Source: an uncultured bacterium (GTDB lineage: Bacteria > Cyanobacteriota > Vampirovibrionia > Gastranaerophilales > Gastranaerophilaceae). From it: 64,000 bases of DNA. Shown here piece by piece: positions 9,521-18,037 of the stretch. Below the pieces are notes generated by a model. It was not told the origin of the DNA. It did not search any database and saw only the letters and a program-made list of their open reading frames with translations. Each line of letters starts with the position of its first letter. Position 1 is the first letter of the stretch. The translations under genes and the position numbers were made by a program. Location: NCBI GenBank assembly GCA_900553895.1, contig USFB01000004.1, positions 1 to 64,000 of the forward strand. The letters are read 5' to 3'.

Positions 9521-10429
9521 TTATACGCAAGCTCCTATTAACATTTTTTCTATACATTCACAAGCTTTTTCGGCAACCTTTTCATCAACGGTTACTTCAT
9601 GTTGTTCAAATTTTAAAGCATTATAAATATCTTCTAATGAATTCCATTTCATATTTTGACAAACAATATCTTCTCTAATCAAGAAAAATTCTTTGTCTTT
9701 GTAATCACGCTTAAGTCTATCTAAAACGCCCTTTTCTGTTGCGATTACAAAACTTTTTTCATTAGAATTTGCAACATAATCCATAATTTCTTTGGTTGAA
9801 CCGACAAAATCCGCAATTTCTGAAACCGTTGTATGACATTCAGGGTGTGCAAGAATTTTAGAATTTGGATGTTCGCGTCTAGCGTTTTCAATATCTTCAA
9901 CACGAATTCTCAAATGCGTTGGGCAAAAACCGTTGTAAGTTGTAACTTTCACATTACCTAATTTTTTCTCAACCCATTTGCCAAGATAAGTATCAGGTAA
10001 AAATAGTATTTCTTTTGCGCCAAGACTTCTTACCACATTAACTGCGTTTGAACTTGTGCAACAAATATCGCACTCAGCCTTAACTTCAGCAGTTGAATTA
10101 ATATAACATACAGTCGGTACATTTGGATGAAGTGCTTTAAACTGTCTTAATTGTTCAACATTAATCATATCAGCCATAAAGCAGCCAGAATTCATGTTTG
10201 GCAAAAGTACTTTTTTATCAGGGTTAAGAAGTTTTGCTGATTGTGCCATAAAATGCACGCCTGCAAAAACAATTATATCAGCGTTTGTTTCTTTAGCTTT
10301 TTTGCTCAAATAAAAAGAATCGCCGACAAAATCTGAAATTTCATCAACTTCTACGGGCTGATAACAATGAGTTAAAATTATTGCGTTTTTCTCTTTCTTA
10401 AGTCTATTTATTTCGTCTATGTAATTCAT
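9521..10429 (-). CDS. nadA: Quinolinate synthase A
   Basis: NadA condenses iminoaspartate and dihydroxyacetone phosphate into quinolinate for NAD synthesis, using a 4Fe-4S cluster held by three cysteines. These are visible in SGCFMADM, CDICCTSSNAV and HPECHTT. The family signature THCYQPVEVDEI-SDFVGDS is at the N-terminus. Start 10429 (MNYIDE) is preferred because AAAGGA lies just upstream; the longer frame from 10495 would cover the promoter. First gene of nadA-mnmA-bioB. A 19-bp motif shared with the pdxJ upstream region lies about 50-70 nt ahead of it. Confidence 0.92.
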   Translation of the reverse strand: MNYIDEINRLKKEKNAIILTHCYQPVEVDEISDFVGDSFYLSKKAKETNADIIVFAGVHFMAQSAKLLNPDKKVLLPNMNSGCFMADMINVEQLRQFKALHPNVPTVCYINSTAEVKAECDICCTSSNAVNVVRSLGAKEILFLPDTYLGKWVEKKLGNVKVTTYNGFCPTHLRIRVEDIENARREHPNSKILAHPECHTTVSEIADFVGSTKEIMDYVANSNEKSFVIATEKGVLDRLKRDYKDKEFFLIREDIVCQNMKWNSLEDIYNALKFEQHEVTVDEKVAEKACECIEKMLIGACV

Positions 10430-10480
10430 AAAAATCCTTTCAGAATTTATACTATCACAAAGATTTTTAAATTCAAAAAT

Positions 10481-10500
10481 TTTATTGCATACCATAACAT
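10481..10500. promoter_or_regulatory. Shared operator-like motif upstream of nadA operon
   Basis: TTATTGCATACCATAACAT occurs here and, identical over 19 bases, at 23942-23960 upstream of pdxJ. Its core is an imperfect 16-bp dyad (TTATtGcA against TTATgGtA). It lies about 29 nt upstream of a -10-like TATAAA on the minus strand, a position suited to an activator or repressor. Confidence 0.5.
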
Positions 10501-10570
10501 TTTGTAAATAGAGGATTTAAGACGAGTTGCAGTGTTTCGCGAAATAAACGTTAAGTAATAAGAATTTGGA

Positions 10571-10653
10571 AATGGACAATGGAATATTATTTAAAATAAT
10601 TTTTAAATTTTCCATTGAAAAAAGGTGGATGCAAATTTTTGCACCGAAAACAA
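10571..10653. repeat. Partial copy of the GGTGCAAAAA inverted-repeat element
   Basis: This copy holds ATGGACAATGGAA, an AT-rich centre, the reverse arm TTTTCCATTGAAAAAAGG, and the terminal word TGCAAATTTTTGCACC. The same layout is complete at 12203-12333 and 22565-22697. It fills most of the gap between the Fic gene and nadA. Confidence 0.6.
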
Positions 10654-10661
10654 AAAATATA

Positions 10662-11405
10662 TTAAAATCTGCTGATAATTTTTAAATATTCTTTTTGTGA
10701 TTCTAAAACCATCTCTGAAATAAAATTAATAAAATCAGTATTGTTACCTTTGTTGGTTTCTTGTAACGCAGACATATAGTCTGTTCTTACAACCGGAGGA
10801 ATAACGACAATATTATATCCGCTTTGTAAAAGTGCTAAATTCATTAACAGTCTGGCAACTCTGCCATTTCCGTCTGTAAATGGATGAATGTTTACAAAAA
10901 TTATGTGAACCATTGCAGCATATTCAATCGGATGTAATTCTGCTTTTAATTTTGGCAATTGTAAAATAAACTCATGCATTTTTTTATCAAGTTCTTCCGG
11001 TTTCGGCAACTCTACATCAGAACCTGTTATTATGACTTGCGAAGTTCTATATTTGCCTGCTTTTTCACTGTCAATTTTTTCATAAAATAATTTATGCAAC
11101 AACTTAATATCTGCTTCTGCAAAAGTTGCATTTTTCGATAATTCAATTATTTCATCAAAAGCTTTAGCGTGTCCTACTGTTTCATAATGGTCTTTAAGCG
11201 GTTTGCCACCAATTGTTATGCCATCTTCTAGCACGACTTTTGTTTCGACCAAACTGAGAGTGTTGCCTTCAATGGCGTTTGAGGCATAAGTTAAACCAAT
11301 TTTATAATATTCTTTAACCTGTGCCAATGCTTCATCTGACAATGGTCTTAGAGTGTTAATCTTTGCTTTGTATTCATCATTTTGAGTAAAACAGTTTCTA
11401 TACAT
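10662..11405 (-). CDS. Fic-family protein adenylyltransferase, class II
   Basis: Fic enzymes transfer AMP or other nucleotide parts from NTPs to hydroxyl side chains of target proteins. The active-site motif HPFTDGNGRVAR is intact at residues 174-185. An N-terminal inhibitory helix motif, SNAIEG at 42-47, fits the S/TxxxEG/N rule and places it in the self-inhibited class II. The 247 residues lack any extra targeting or HTH domain. Target unknown. It has its own promoter region; its neighbours are small regulator-like genes. Confidence 0.85.
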   Translation of the reverse strand: MYRNCFTQNDEYKAKINTLRPLSDEALAQVKEYYKIGLTYASNAIEGNTLSLVETKVVLEDGITIGGKPLKDHYETVGHAKAFDEIIELSKNATFAEADIKLLHKLFYEKIDSEKAGKYRTSQVIITGSDVELPKPEELDKKMHEFILQLPKLKAELHPIEYAAMVHIIFVNIHPFTDGNGRVARLLMNLALLQSGYNIVVIPPVVRTDYMSALQETNKGNNTDFINFISEMVLESQKEYLKIISRF

Positions 11406-11463
11406 TTTTCCCTCGATAACTTATTTTAACATAAATATAGACATCGTAATTGTAAAATTGTGT

Positions 11464-11494
11464 GTTGTGTTCAATGAAAAAAGTTGAACACAAC
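11464..11494. repeat. GTTGTGTTCAA palindrome with CCTAC edge
   Basis: GTTGTGTTCAA (11464-11474), a 9-nt loop TGAAAAAAG and TTGAACACAAC (11484-11494) form a perfect 11-bp stem followed by CTAC. The nearby pieces GTAGGGTGCAA...TTGCACC and GTTGGGAA...TTCCCAACCTAC are further members of the same kind of palindromic litter. Confidence 0.7.
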
Positions 11495-11613
11495 CTACCA
11501 CTTTGAAAAAACGTAGGGTGCAATTTTTTGCACCAATTAATATTACATTTGTGGAAATATAATAGTTGGGAATCGCTTACGCTTTTCCCAACCTACTTGC
11601 TATTTAGCAAATA

Positions 11614-11832
11614 TTATTTTTGTTCTTTTAGTGATGTAATAAATGTGTTAAAACCATACAAAACAGACTTTTGTTGTTCAATCATATCTCTCAATATTAT
11701 AAGCGTTTTTTGAGAGTTTTCAAAACCATCATCACAATTTTCATAAAAGTTTTTTATTATTTCTAATGTAATATAATTTTTTTGTACCAAACTTTCTATA
11801 TTATTTAAATGTTTTATCAATTCTTGTTTCAT
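11614..11832 (-). CDS. Small helical hypothetical protein
   Basis: The 72-residue product is predicted mainly helical, charged and leucine/isoleucine rich (MKQELIKHLNNIESLV, LIILRDMIEQQKSVL). It has no signal peptide or motif I recognise. It is divergent from an XRE-type regulator about 95 nt away and could form a small regulatory pair with it, but nothing in the sequence proves this. No strong ribosome site is seen. Confidence 0.4.
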   Translation of the reverse strand: MKQELIKHLNNIESLVQKNYITLEIIKNFYENCDDGFENSQKTLIILRDMIEQQKSVLYGFNTFITSLKEQK

Positions 11833-11927
11833 ATTTTATATCCCATTTAAGTTGCAAAAATATTATACATCAATTATGTAATTCTAGTACGTATAATTAA
11901 CAATTATTTACGTTTAGACTGTACGTA

Positions 11928-12143
11928 ATGTACGAACAAGAATTTCAACAAATAGGACTTAATATTAAGAAATTCCGTAAGAGAGAAGGAATTACTCAAC
12001 AAATTCTTGCAGATAAAATTGGCAAGTCTTTAAATTTTGTTGGCAAAATAGAAGTTGGTTTTGATCACCCTTCTTTATATACATTAATTGATATAGCGAA
12101 GGCTCTTAATGTATCATTAAAAGATTTATTTGAAGATGTTTAG
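11928..12143 (+). CDS. XRE-family helix-turn-helix regulator
   Basis: This single-domain Cro/C1-type DNA-binding protein has 71 residues: IGLNIKKFRKREGITQQILADKIG, then LNFVGKIEVGFDHPSLYTLIDIAKALNVSLKDLF. It has no second domain. Such small XRE proteins often regulate neighbouring genes or act as orphan repressors. A poor ribosome site suggests that the ATG lies close to the transcript start. Its divergent partner is the small helical protein at 11614. Confidence 0.8.
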   Translation: MYEQEFQQIGLNIKKFRKREGITQQILADKIGKSLNFVGKIEVGFDHPSLYTLIDIAKALNVSLKDLFEDV

Positions 12144-12202
12144 GATGATGATAGGTTGCGTTAAACTAGTTCATCTAACATGGCAAACACATAAACGTTA
12201 AT

Positions 12203-12333
12203 GGTGCAAAAATTTGCACTCTACTTCTTAAATGGAAAATTGAAAGTGGAAAATTGAAAATTGTTTTAAATAATTTTCCATTGTCCATTATCCATTTTCA
12301 ATTGAAAAAAGGTAGGGTGCAATTTTTTGCACC
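12203..12333. repeat. Complete GGTGCAAAAA inverted-repeat element
   Basis: The outer arms are GGTGCAAAAATTTGCAC and the reverse of GTGCAATTTTTTGCACC, each next to a CTAC/GTAG word. The inner arms are strings of GGAAAATTGAAA-like words. The centre is GTTTTAAATAATTT. It is nearly the same as 22565-22697. The rest of the 12144-12508 gap holds an AT-rich stretch and a small TACTAA/TTAGTA hairpin before fliJ. Confidence 0.8.
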
Positions 12334-12508
12334 GAAAACAAATATATATAATTATCTCCGTTCTATTCTCATCCCTACGACAAAGAGTTTTTTGATTAAT
12401 TAAAAATAAATCAACCAAATAAATGATGGGAAGCATGCCGACATGATGTAAAGTATAAGAGGTACTAATAGTATTAATTTTAGTATCATCTTGGTGAGGT
12501 AGGTAAAA

Positions 12509-12952
12509 TTGAAGAAATTCAAGTTTCGATTGCAAGTCGTGCTTGACATGCGAGAAAAAGAACTTGAGCAAAGACAAATGGAAATGGCTAAAATTGTTGC
12601 AGCTTTAAATTTGCAACAAGAAAAACTTCAAAATATCCTGCAAGCTCAAGACAATAATACTTTAGAGATGGAAGCTCTTTATTCGGCGTCAGAGTTGGAT
12701 ATCATGCAAATTGAAAGCCACAGAAAATTTGGTATAAAACTCGTAACTGACGCAAATAATCAAGAAAGAATAATCAATAACACAAAGCACATTCTTTCAA
12801 GAAAACAACAAGAAGTAAAAGAAGCACATCAAAAAGTAGAAGTTCTTAAAAAGCTTAAAGAAAAGCAAGAAAAAGAGTTTTATAAAAGCTTTCTGCAAGC
12901 AGAAATGAAAGAAATTGACGATATAACATCAGCAAGGTTCAGACTCGGATGA
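12509..12952 (+). CDS. fliJ: Flagellar export protein FliJ
   Basis: FliJ is a soluble coiled-coil chaperone of the flagellar type III export ATPase. The 147 residues are one long coiled coil beginning KKFKFRLQVVLDMREKELEQRQME, the family N-terminus, and ending AEMKEIDDITSARFR. It starts with TTG at 12509, supported by GGTGAGGTAGG just upstream. The stop overlaps the fliK start by 4 nt (ATGA). It is the first gene of the flagellar block. Confidence 0.8.
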   Translation: MKKFKFRLQVVLDMREKELEQRQMEMAKIVAALNLQQEKLQNILQAQDNNTLEMEALYSASELDIMQIESHRKFGIKLVTDANNQERIINNTKHILSRKQQEVKEAHQKVEVLKKLKEKQEKEFYKSFLQAEMKEIDDITSARFRLG

Positions 12953-14196
12953 CACAAGCATTATTAAACAATTTAATAACTAATAATCAGCAATCTTTTA
13001 GCGATAAACTCGGCGCAAAAGATTTTACGCAGTCTGATTTTCAAAATGTTTTAGACAAGCAAACAAGCTTGCAAACAAAAGCTAATGCAGTAAAAGACAG
13101 TATTGGCGGAATGAAGAAAACTGCGGAAAATACTTTTCAAAAATTGCAAGATAAAATTCAAGAAACATATAAAGAAGTTGGAAGTGAATCAGCTTTGAAT
13201 TTGTCTTTAGCAAGTGCAGAAGATGCAGAAGTTACTGATAGTGCTATAGAGTCAGAAGATTCGGTTTCAGAAAATACAACTTTGGAAGATGTAGAAACAA
13301 CATTACAAAATCTTGTTCAGCCTTTGGTGGAACAAATTACAAACCAAATAGGACAAGTTGAAAATATGGTTAAAAATGTTGCGGAAAAAGTAATTGAGAA
13401 TGTTAGTGAAACATTAGAAAATGAACTTAATGTAACGATTAACGGAATAGATTTGGATAAGGTGCTTGAAGATTTCGAATTCAACAACACAGATGATTTG
13501 CCTGAAATTATGCCTCTAAAAGCGGAAAATGCAGAGGAGAGTGAAGGAAAAACTTTAGAAGAACTTGTTGACGAAGATACTTTGAGAGAGTTAAACATTG
13601 AATCTGTGGAGACTGATACGTCATCAGGTGAAGAAGAGAGCTCAGATTTGATGCAAAACCAGACAGCGGAAGAACAGGGGATTAAAGCAAGTTTGCAGCA
13701 AGCAGACGCAAATTTTGGGGAGTTAAAAACAGACTCTACTCAGTCTAATGTATCGCTTCAAGCGACGAAACCAACAGGAAACAGCGATGTTACACCGAGC
13801 AAAATTATTGATCAAATTTCTAAGCAAATGGAAAATATGAATACAGGCTCTAAGGTAAACATTGTTTTGAATCCTGAGTCTTTAGGTAAGGTTTCGGTAC
13901 AACTTATCAACACAAAAGAAGGTTTGTCGGCACAATTTACGGTTGCTACGCAGGATGCTAAAAATCTTATTATGAAGGGTTTGGATGGACTTAAAGATTC
14001 ATTGTTAACACAAGGTGTTAATGTTGACAATGTAACGGTTAAATTAAGCGAAACGCAAGAGAGTGAATACAACGCAGATTGGACAGAACAAGAAGGTTCA
14101 AGAGGCGGAAACAAAGAGCAAGGCTCACGCAAAGGACAAAAGGAAAAAGAACGTTTTGAAGAAATGATGTCATTTGCGCAAAATGAAGAAAATTAG
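12949..14196 (+). CDS. fliK: Flagellar hook-length control protein FliK
   Basis: FliK sets hook length and switches export specificity. The C-terminal domain (about 285-365) has the family signature LNPESLGKVSVQL, then LSAQFTVATQDAK, then LKDSLLTQGVNVDNVTV. The first 280 residues are low-complexity and acidic, rich in Glu, Asn and Ser, as expected of a ruler domain. It ends with a basic tail. Coupled to fliJ upstream and 9 nt from flgD downstream. Confidence 0.85.
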   Translation: MTQALLNNLITNNQQSFSDKLGAKDFTQSDFQNVLDKQTSLQTKANAVKDSIGGMKKTAENTFQKLQDKIQETYKEVGSESALNLSLASAEDAEVTDSAIESEDSVSENTTLEDVETTLQNLVQPLVEQITNQIGQVENMVKNVAEKVIENVSETLENELNVTINGIDLDKVLEDFEFNNTDDLPEIMPLKAENAEESEGKTLEELVDEDTLRELNIESVETDTSSGEEESSDLMQNQTAEEQGIKASLQQADANFGELKTDSTQSNVSLQATKPTGNSDVTPSKIIDQISKQMENMNTGSKVNIVLNPESLGKVSVQLINTKEGLSAQFTVATQDAKNLIMKGLDGLKDSLLTQGVNVDNVTVKLSETQESEYNADWTEQEGSRGGNKEQGSRKGQKEKERFEEMMSFAQNEEN

Positions 14197-14205
14197 GAGA
14201 AGGTT

Positions 14206-14715
14206 ATGACCACGGTTTCAACTGAAATAACAAATTTGCAGAACCAGACTGCATTTACACAATCAAGTACAACGGATAGAAAAACAAGTTCTAAAAACGA
14301 CAGTAGCATGTTTTTGAATCTTATGTTGCAACAATTAAAGAACCAAGACCCGACACAACCGACTGATAATACAGAATGGTTATCGCAGTTGGCTCAGTAT
14401 TCTTCTCTTGAGCAAATGACTCAAATGAATACAGGTTTAACAAATTGTATGAACTATATTTCTGCAATGTACAAAGATATGTCAATGAATGCGGAAATTA
14501 CTCAAACGCTTTCAATGGTCGGAAAAGAAGTTACAATTACTGTTCCTGATGAAAAAGACAGTTCAAAAACAACTGAAATCACAGGTAAAGTTACTGAAGC
14601 GAACTTTAAAGACGGCACAGGTAAAGTTAAAGTTAACGGCGAATATTATTCTATTTCGAATATTACTTCTATTAGAGAAAGTGGTAAAGGCACAAGCAAT
14701 ACGACAAAGAGTTAA
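14206..14715 (+). CDS. flgD: Flagellar hook-capping protein FlgD
   Basis: FlgD forms the cap under which hook subunits assemble. Residues 30-85 carry the conserved export and capping segment: FLNLMLQQLKNQDPTQPTDN, then EWLSQLAQYSSLEQM. The protein is short (169 residues); after about residue 100 only a single small beta domain follows instead of the full tudor and fibronectin-like pair. AGGAGAAGG precedes the ATG. Confidence 0.9.
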   Translation: MTTVSTEITNLQNQTAFTQSSTTDRKTSSKNDSSMFLNLMLQQLKNQDPTQPTDNTEWLSQLAQYSSLEQMTQMNTGLTNCMNYISAMYKDMSMNAEITQTLSMVGKEVTITVPDEKDSSKTTEITGKVTEANFKDGTGKVKVNGEYYSISNITSIRESGKGTSNTTKS

Positions 14716-14716
14716 T

Positions 14717-14839
14717 AAAGTTGAAGAGTTTAAAAGCGGAACGGTTGAATAGTTATTTATAATTATATAAAACAAAATAAGTCTAAAAAAATTTTTAAAC
14801 AAACTTTTCAACCATTCCACCTTTCAACCCTTCAACTTT
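14717..14839. repeat. Large inverted repeat between flgD and flgE
   Basis: Arms at 14717-14749 and 14807-14839 match in 27 of 33 positions as reverse complements. They are built of GTTGAA/GTTTAA words around an AT-rich centre. It begins 2 nt after the flgD stop. It could act as a partial terminator or an mRNA processing site that lowers or stabilises flgE message. Confidence 0.75.
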
Positions 14840-14904
14840 GTAAACAACAAACAAGCAAATTCTACGATAAACAAAACCCAGACAACAACAGGAGGACGAC
14901 ATAA

Positions 14905-16248
14905 ATGTCACAAGCATTACACACAGCCAGTACCGGTATAAATGCCGGACAATCACAAATCAACGTTGTAGCAAATAACGTTGCAAACATCAATACGACA
15001 GCTTACAAGTCTGCTAATATGACTTTTGAAACATTATATTCAAGAAACCTGTCTTATGGTAGCGCAGCTACAAAAGAAGGCGGTGGTACAAATCCTAAGC
15101 AAATTGGTCTTGGCGTAAAAGTTGGTGGTATTACGAGAAATTTTACTTCCGGTGAATATGTAAGTACAGGTAGAGATATGGATACTATGATTTCCGGAAA
15201 TGGTTTCTATGTTGTACAAGATGCAGATGGTAAGCAATATTTTACCAGAGACGGTATTTTTTCAACGGACTCTGATGGTAATGTTGTTACTCAGTCTGGT
15301 ATGAAAGTTGTTGCTACAAGAACTCCTTATTCAAATGCAAGTTCTGATTTAACTGTTAAAATTCCAAAAACATTAAGCGCAGTTGTTAAAGGTGATCCTG
15401 ATATAGGAACAAAAAAGATTAGTCAATTAAATAATGCTAGTATTACAACCGGTAATATTATAGCAAATGTTACTGGTACTGACGCACAAGGTGCAACAGT
15501 AACAAAAGAAGTTACTTTAACAGTTCCGGCAGGCGATCCTACAATCCAAGAGATTTGTGATTCTTTTAATAATGCAATTAAAGCTGCCGGTATTACTGGT
15601 GGGGCTAATTTCACTGCAGCTGATGGAGCAATCTCAAGGACAGGCACAATGGATTTTCCTGATGACGAAAGAACGACAAGTAATTTCTTAGGACAAACAG
15701 GTTTGAGCTCTAAAACAACATCTGCAGCTTTGAATCAAACGGTTACATTGAATGAAATGGTAAACTATAACAGTTCAGATAGTTTATCTCTGAAATCAAC
15801 AACTATAGATGAAAATGGTATTGTAGTTGCAACTTATGATAATGGTTCTATTTTGACTCAATATGTAGATAATACTTCAACAATACAGTGGAAGTTTACA
15901 ACAAATCAGGGTGTTGTTATTTCCGGGGCTGATGTTGCTGCAAACAGTGTATCAATTCAAAATTCTAACTTTGTGCTTGAACTCGCAACAATGGTAAATC
16001 AAGAAGGTTTGATTTCACAGAATAATAACCTTTGGGAATGGGGGCCGGATGTTGGTGAAATTTATTATGGTATGGCGGGTGAAATGTCATTTGGTGCTAT
16101 CGAAACAGGTGGATACGAAGGTTCTAACGTAGATATTGCATCCGAACTTTCAAATATGATATCAGCACAAAGAATGATTCAAATGAATTCAAGAGTGTTT
16201 TCGACAGCTAGTAGCGTGATGGAAACTTTGAGCTATTTGGGTCAATAG
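14905..16248 (+). CDS. flgE: Flagellar hook protein FlgE
   Basis: FlgE is the subunit of the flagellar hook. The N-terminal D0 helix SQALHTASTGINAGQSQINV plus ANNVANINTTAYKSANMTFE is the rod/hook family signature. GNGFYVVQDADGKQYFTRDG follows near residues 95-115. The C-terminal helix SELSNMISAQRMIQMNSRVFST closes the fold. The middle (150-320) is the variable surface domain. AGGAGG lies before the ATG. It is separated from flgD by an inverted repeat. Confidence 0.9.
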   Translation: MSQALHTASTGINAGQSQINVVANNVANINTTAYKSANMTFETLYSRNLSYGSAATKEGGGTNPKQIGLGVKVGGITRNFTSGEYVSTGRDMDTMISGNGFYVVQDADGKQYFTRDGIFSTDSDGNVVTQSGMKVVATRTPYSNASSDLTVKIPKTLSAVVKGDPDIGTKKISQLNNASITTGNIIANVTGTDAQGATVTKEVTLTVPAGDPTIQEICDSFNNAIKAAGITGGANFTAADGAISRTGTMDFPDDERTTSNFLGQTGLSSKTTSAALNQTVTLNEMVNYNSSDSLSLKSTTIDENGIVVATYDNGSILTQYVDNTSTIQWKFTTNQGVVISGADVAANSVSIQNSNFVLELATMVNQEGLISQNNNLWEWGPDVGEIYYGMAGEMSFGAIETGGYEGSNVDIASELSNMISAQRMIQMNSRVFSTASSVMETLSYLGQ

Positions 16249-16251
16249 AGG

Positions 16252-16371
16252 TAAGTTGAGAAGTTTAGAAGTTTAGGAGAAATTTTAAAAATTTTCTTTT
16301 GTAAAAAAAGTTTAATGTTTTAGAATTTAATACTTCTTATCAACTCCTAAACTCCTCGCCTTCTCAACTTA
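16252..16371. repeat. Large inverted repeat after flgE
   Basis: TAAGTTGAGAAG...AGTTTAGGAG (16252-16279) and its reverse complement at 16344-16371 match in 24 of 28 positions around an AT-rich centre. It has the same architecture as the elements at 4999 and 14717, but with different arm words. Confidence 0.75.
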
Positions 16372-16374
16372 ATA

Positions 16375-16390
16375 AAAAGGCATGCCTTTT
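16375..16390. terminator. Palindrome at end of flagellar block
   Basis: AAAAGGCATGCCTTTT is a perfect 16-bp palindrome that can fold into a 6-bp hairpin with a CATG loop, preceded and followed by A and T runs. Together with the preceding inverted repeat it probably ends flgE transcription. Confidence 0.45.
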
Positions 16391-16465
16391 GTAAGCACAA
16401 GTCACAAAAATCATGTCAAATTCTTAACAAAACAACGCAACTTTACAAAACTTAACAATTTAAAA

Positions 16466-16503
16466 CATGGTTGAAATCCATGTGAAACATGGGTTTCAGC
16501 ATG
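16466..16503. other. Imperfect hairpin upstream of yggS
   Basis: CATGGTTGAAATCCATG and CATGGGTTTCAGCATG are near reverse complements separated by TGAAA. The structure lies 38 nt upstream of the yggS -35 box and could be a regulator site or a terminator remnant. Confidence 0.5.
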
Positions 16504-16540
16504 TTCTAAAAATAGCTTAAAAGTTGTTACAAACAAAGAC

Positions 16541-16570
16541 TTGTGCAGAACATGTTTTGTATTATATAAT
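16541..16570 (+). promoter_or_regulatory. Promoter of yggS-sepF
   Basis: TTGTGC (16541-16546), an 18-nt spacer and TATAAT (16565-16570) form a sigma70-type promoter. Its position inside the longer open frame shows that translation starts downstream, at 16592. Confidence 0.55.
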
Positions 16571-16591
16571 ACAGTAAAGGGATTGAGGGAA

Positions 16592-17296
16592 ATGTTAATA
16601 CCATCACAAATTTGGGGCGAGGATGTTCATATTGACCGCGCGAAGGTAAAGACAAATCTTGAGGAAATCCAAAAAAATATCGCACATTCTAAAATTAAAA
16701 TAATCGCAGTTACAAAATATTTCGGACTTGATTCTATTAAGGCAGGGTTTGAAGTTGGGATAAGAGATTTTGGCGAGTCCAGAGCAATTGATGCAATTCA
16801 CAAGATAGAAGCTTTGCCGGATGAAATCAAACAAGATTCAACATTCCATTTTATCGGTCACTTGCAAACGAATAAAGTCGAAAAAGTTGTAAAGCATTTT
16901 GATGTAATTCATTCAGTGGATTCGTTAAAAGTTGCGAAAGCTATATCAAATGCGGCTTGTCAATTAAATAAGAGAGAGAAAATTTTATTACAGGTCAATA
17001 ATGCAGAGGAAGAACAAAAGTTTGGTTATGCAAAAGATGTTTTGAAAACTGATATGAAAGAGTTTCTAAAATTAGAAGGACTTGAAATTATCGGTTTAAT
17101 GAATATTGCACCACTTAATTTGGCAGAAGATGAGTTGAAGAAGTTATTCAAGGATATTCGTTTGTTCAGAGATGAACTTGAAAAAGAATTCGACATAAAG
17201 CTTCCTGAATTATCTATGGGAATGAGCAACGATTACAAAATTGCGATTAAAGAAGGTGCAACAATTATTAGAGTAGGTAGAAAGTTATTTAGTTAA
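16592..17296 (+). CDS. yggS: YggS/PLPBP-family pyridoxal phosphate homeostasis protein
   Basis: PLPBP proteins bind PLP on a TIM barrel and balance vitamin B6 and amino-acid pools. Motifs are KIIAVTKYFGLDSIKAGFEVG with the PLP lysine, FHFIGHLQTNKV, and LSMGMSNDYKIAIKEGATIIRVGRKLF at the end. Start 16592 is chosen over 16541 because GAGGGA lies just before it and a promoter lies within the longer frame. It is 20 nt upstream of sepF, the same order as ylmE-ylmF (sepF) in Firmicutes and Cyanobacteria. Confidence 0.88.
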   Translation: MLIPSQIWGEDVHIDRAKVKTNLEEIQKNIAHSKIKIIAVTKYFGLDSIKAGFEVGIRDFGESRAIDAIHKIEALPDEIKQDSTFHFIGHLQTNKVEKVVKHFDVIHSVDSLKVAKAISNAACQLNKREKILLQVNNAEEEQKFGYAKDVLKTDMKEFLKLEGLEIIGLMNIAPLNLAEDELKKLFKDIRLFRDELEKEFDIKLPELSMGMSNDYKIAIKEGATIIRVGRKLFS

Positions 17297-17316
17297 AAAT
17301 ATAAATTGGAGGAGAA

Positions 17317-17850
17317 ATGGCATTATCAGAAGGATTAAAAGGGTTTGTAAACTTTTTTGCAAAGAGTTTTAACGATGGAGAAAATGAAGAAGACGCTTTC
17401 ACAGGTTTAATAAACGGTGATGATGAGTACGAAACAGATGGTACTCTAGCACTTAATAGAGATAGAGATTTAGATAGCATGTACGGCACAAGAGTAAACT
17501 CAAAACCAGAACGTTCTTTTGAAAGAGAATCAAAAGTAGTTTCTCATCCAAATTCATATAAATCAGGCGAAGTTACTGTTATTGAACCACGTTCTTTCTC
17601 AGAAGCCGCTCAAATCGTTAAAAAATTAATTGATAAAAAGACTGTTATCCTTCATCTTGATTTGTTAGATAAAGAACAATCTCAAAGAACAATCGACTTT
17701 GTTTGTGGTGCTTCTCATGCATTAAACGGCACTGCTCAAAAAATTAGCGATATGGTATTCATTTTCACTCCAAGCAATGTTTCATTGTCAGTTGAAAATG
17801 GTGCTGTTCAAAGCAAATTCGCTGAATCTTTGTGGAATAAACCACTTTAG
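17317..17850 (+). CDS. sepF: Cell division protein SepF
   Basis: SepF links FtsZ filaments to the membrane and shapes the septum. The conserved C-terminal domain starts near residue 85: VTVIEPRSFSEAAQIVKKL, then VILHLDLLDKEQSQRTIDFV, then ALNGTAQKISDMVFIFTPSNV. The N-terminus carries the short helix expected to bind membrane, then an acidic, Asp/Glu-rich linker. GGAGGAG precedes the ATG. Operon with yggS. Confidence 0.9.
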   Translation: MALSEGLKGFVNFFAKSFNDGENEEDAFTGLINGDDEYETDGTLALNRDRDLDSMYGTRVNSKPERSFERESKVVSHPNSYKSGEVTVIEPRSFSEAAQIVKKLIDKKTVILHLDLLDKEQSQRTIDFVCGASHALNGTAQKISDMVFIFTPSNVSLSVENGAVQSKFAESLWNKPL

Positions 17851-17868
17851 GGGTAAATGAATTCTGTC

Positions 17869-18035
17869 GGCAGACATTAGAAAAACTACCTATTTTGAGC
17901 ATTTTGCCTAGTCTGCCTCAAAGATGAAATTACTCGTTTAAAGAATTTTGACAGATAGTCAAAGCGAAGTATGAAATTTTTATAATATATTGATTTGTGA
18001 TAGTTGGATTTTCAGGGTGCATTTGCACCCTTTTT
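17869..18035 (+). ncRNA. Structured 3' region of sepF with intrinsic terminator
   Basis: GGCAGAC plus TAG (17869-17880) pairs with CTA plus GTCTGCC (17908-17917). About 100 nt later a perfect hairpin, GGGTGC-ATTT-GCACCC (18015-18030), followed by five T, ends transcription. The 165 nt contain no open frame of note. They may be only a long 3' untranslated region, or a small RNA processed from it. Confidence 0.35.
18015..18035 (+). terminator. Intrinsic terminator of yggS-sepF
   Basis: A 6-bp GC-rich stem (GGGTGC/GCACCC) with a 4-nt loop is followed by TTTTT. It lies just before the convergent rlmH stop. Confidence 0.8.
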
Positions 18036-18037
18036 AT

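Noticed and set aside
10430..10495. The longer N-terminus of nadA
   Set aside because: The extra 22 codons have no ribosome site, cover the likely promoter and do not match the family start.
11614..12143. A toxin-antitoxin pair made of the small helical protein and the XRE protein
   Set aside because: The genes are divergent, about 95 nt apart, and neither shows a known toxin fold; adjacency alone is not enough.
12420..12445. A sigma28-like promoter (TAAATGAT then GCCGACAT) upstream of fliJ
   Set aside because: The spacing between the two parts is about 2 nt shorter than the known consensus and the second half differs, so I do not list it as a promoter.
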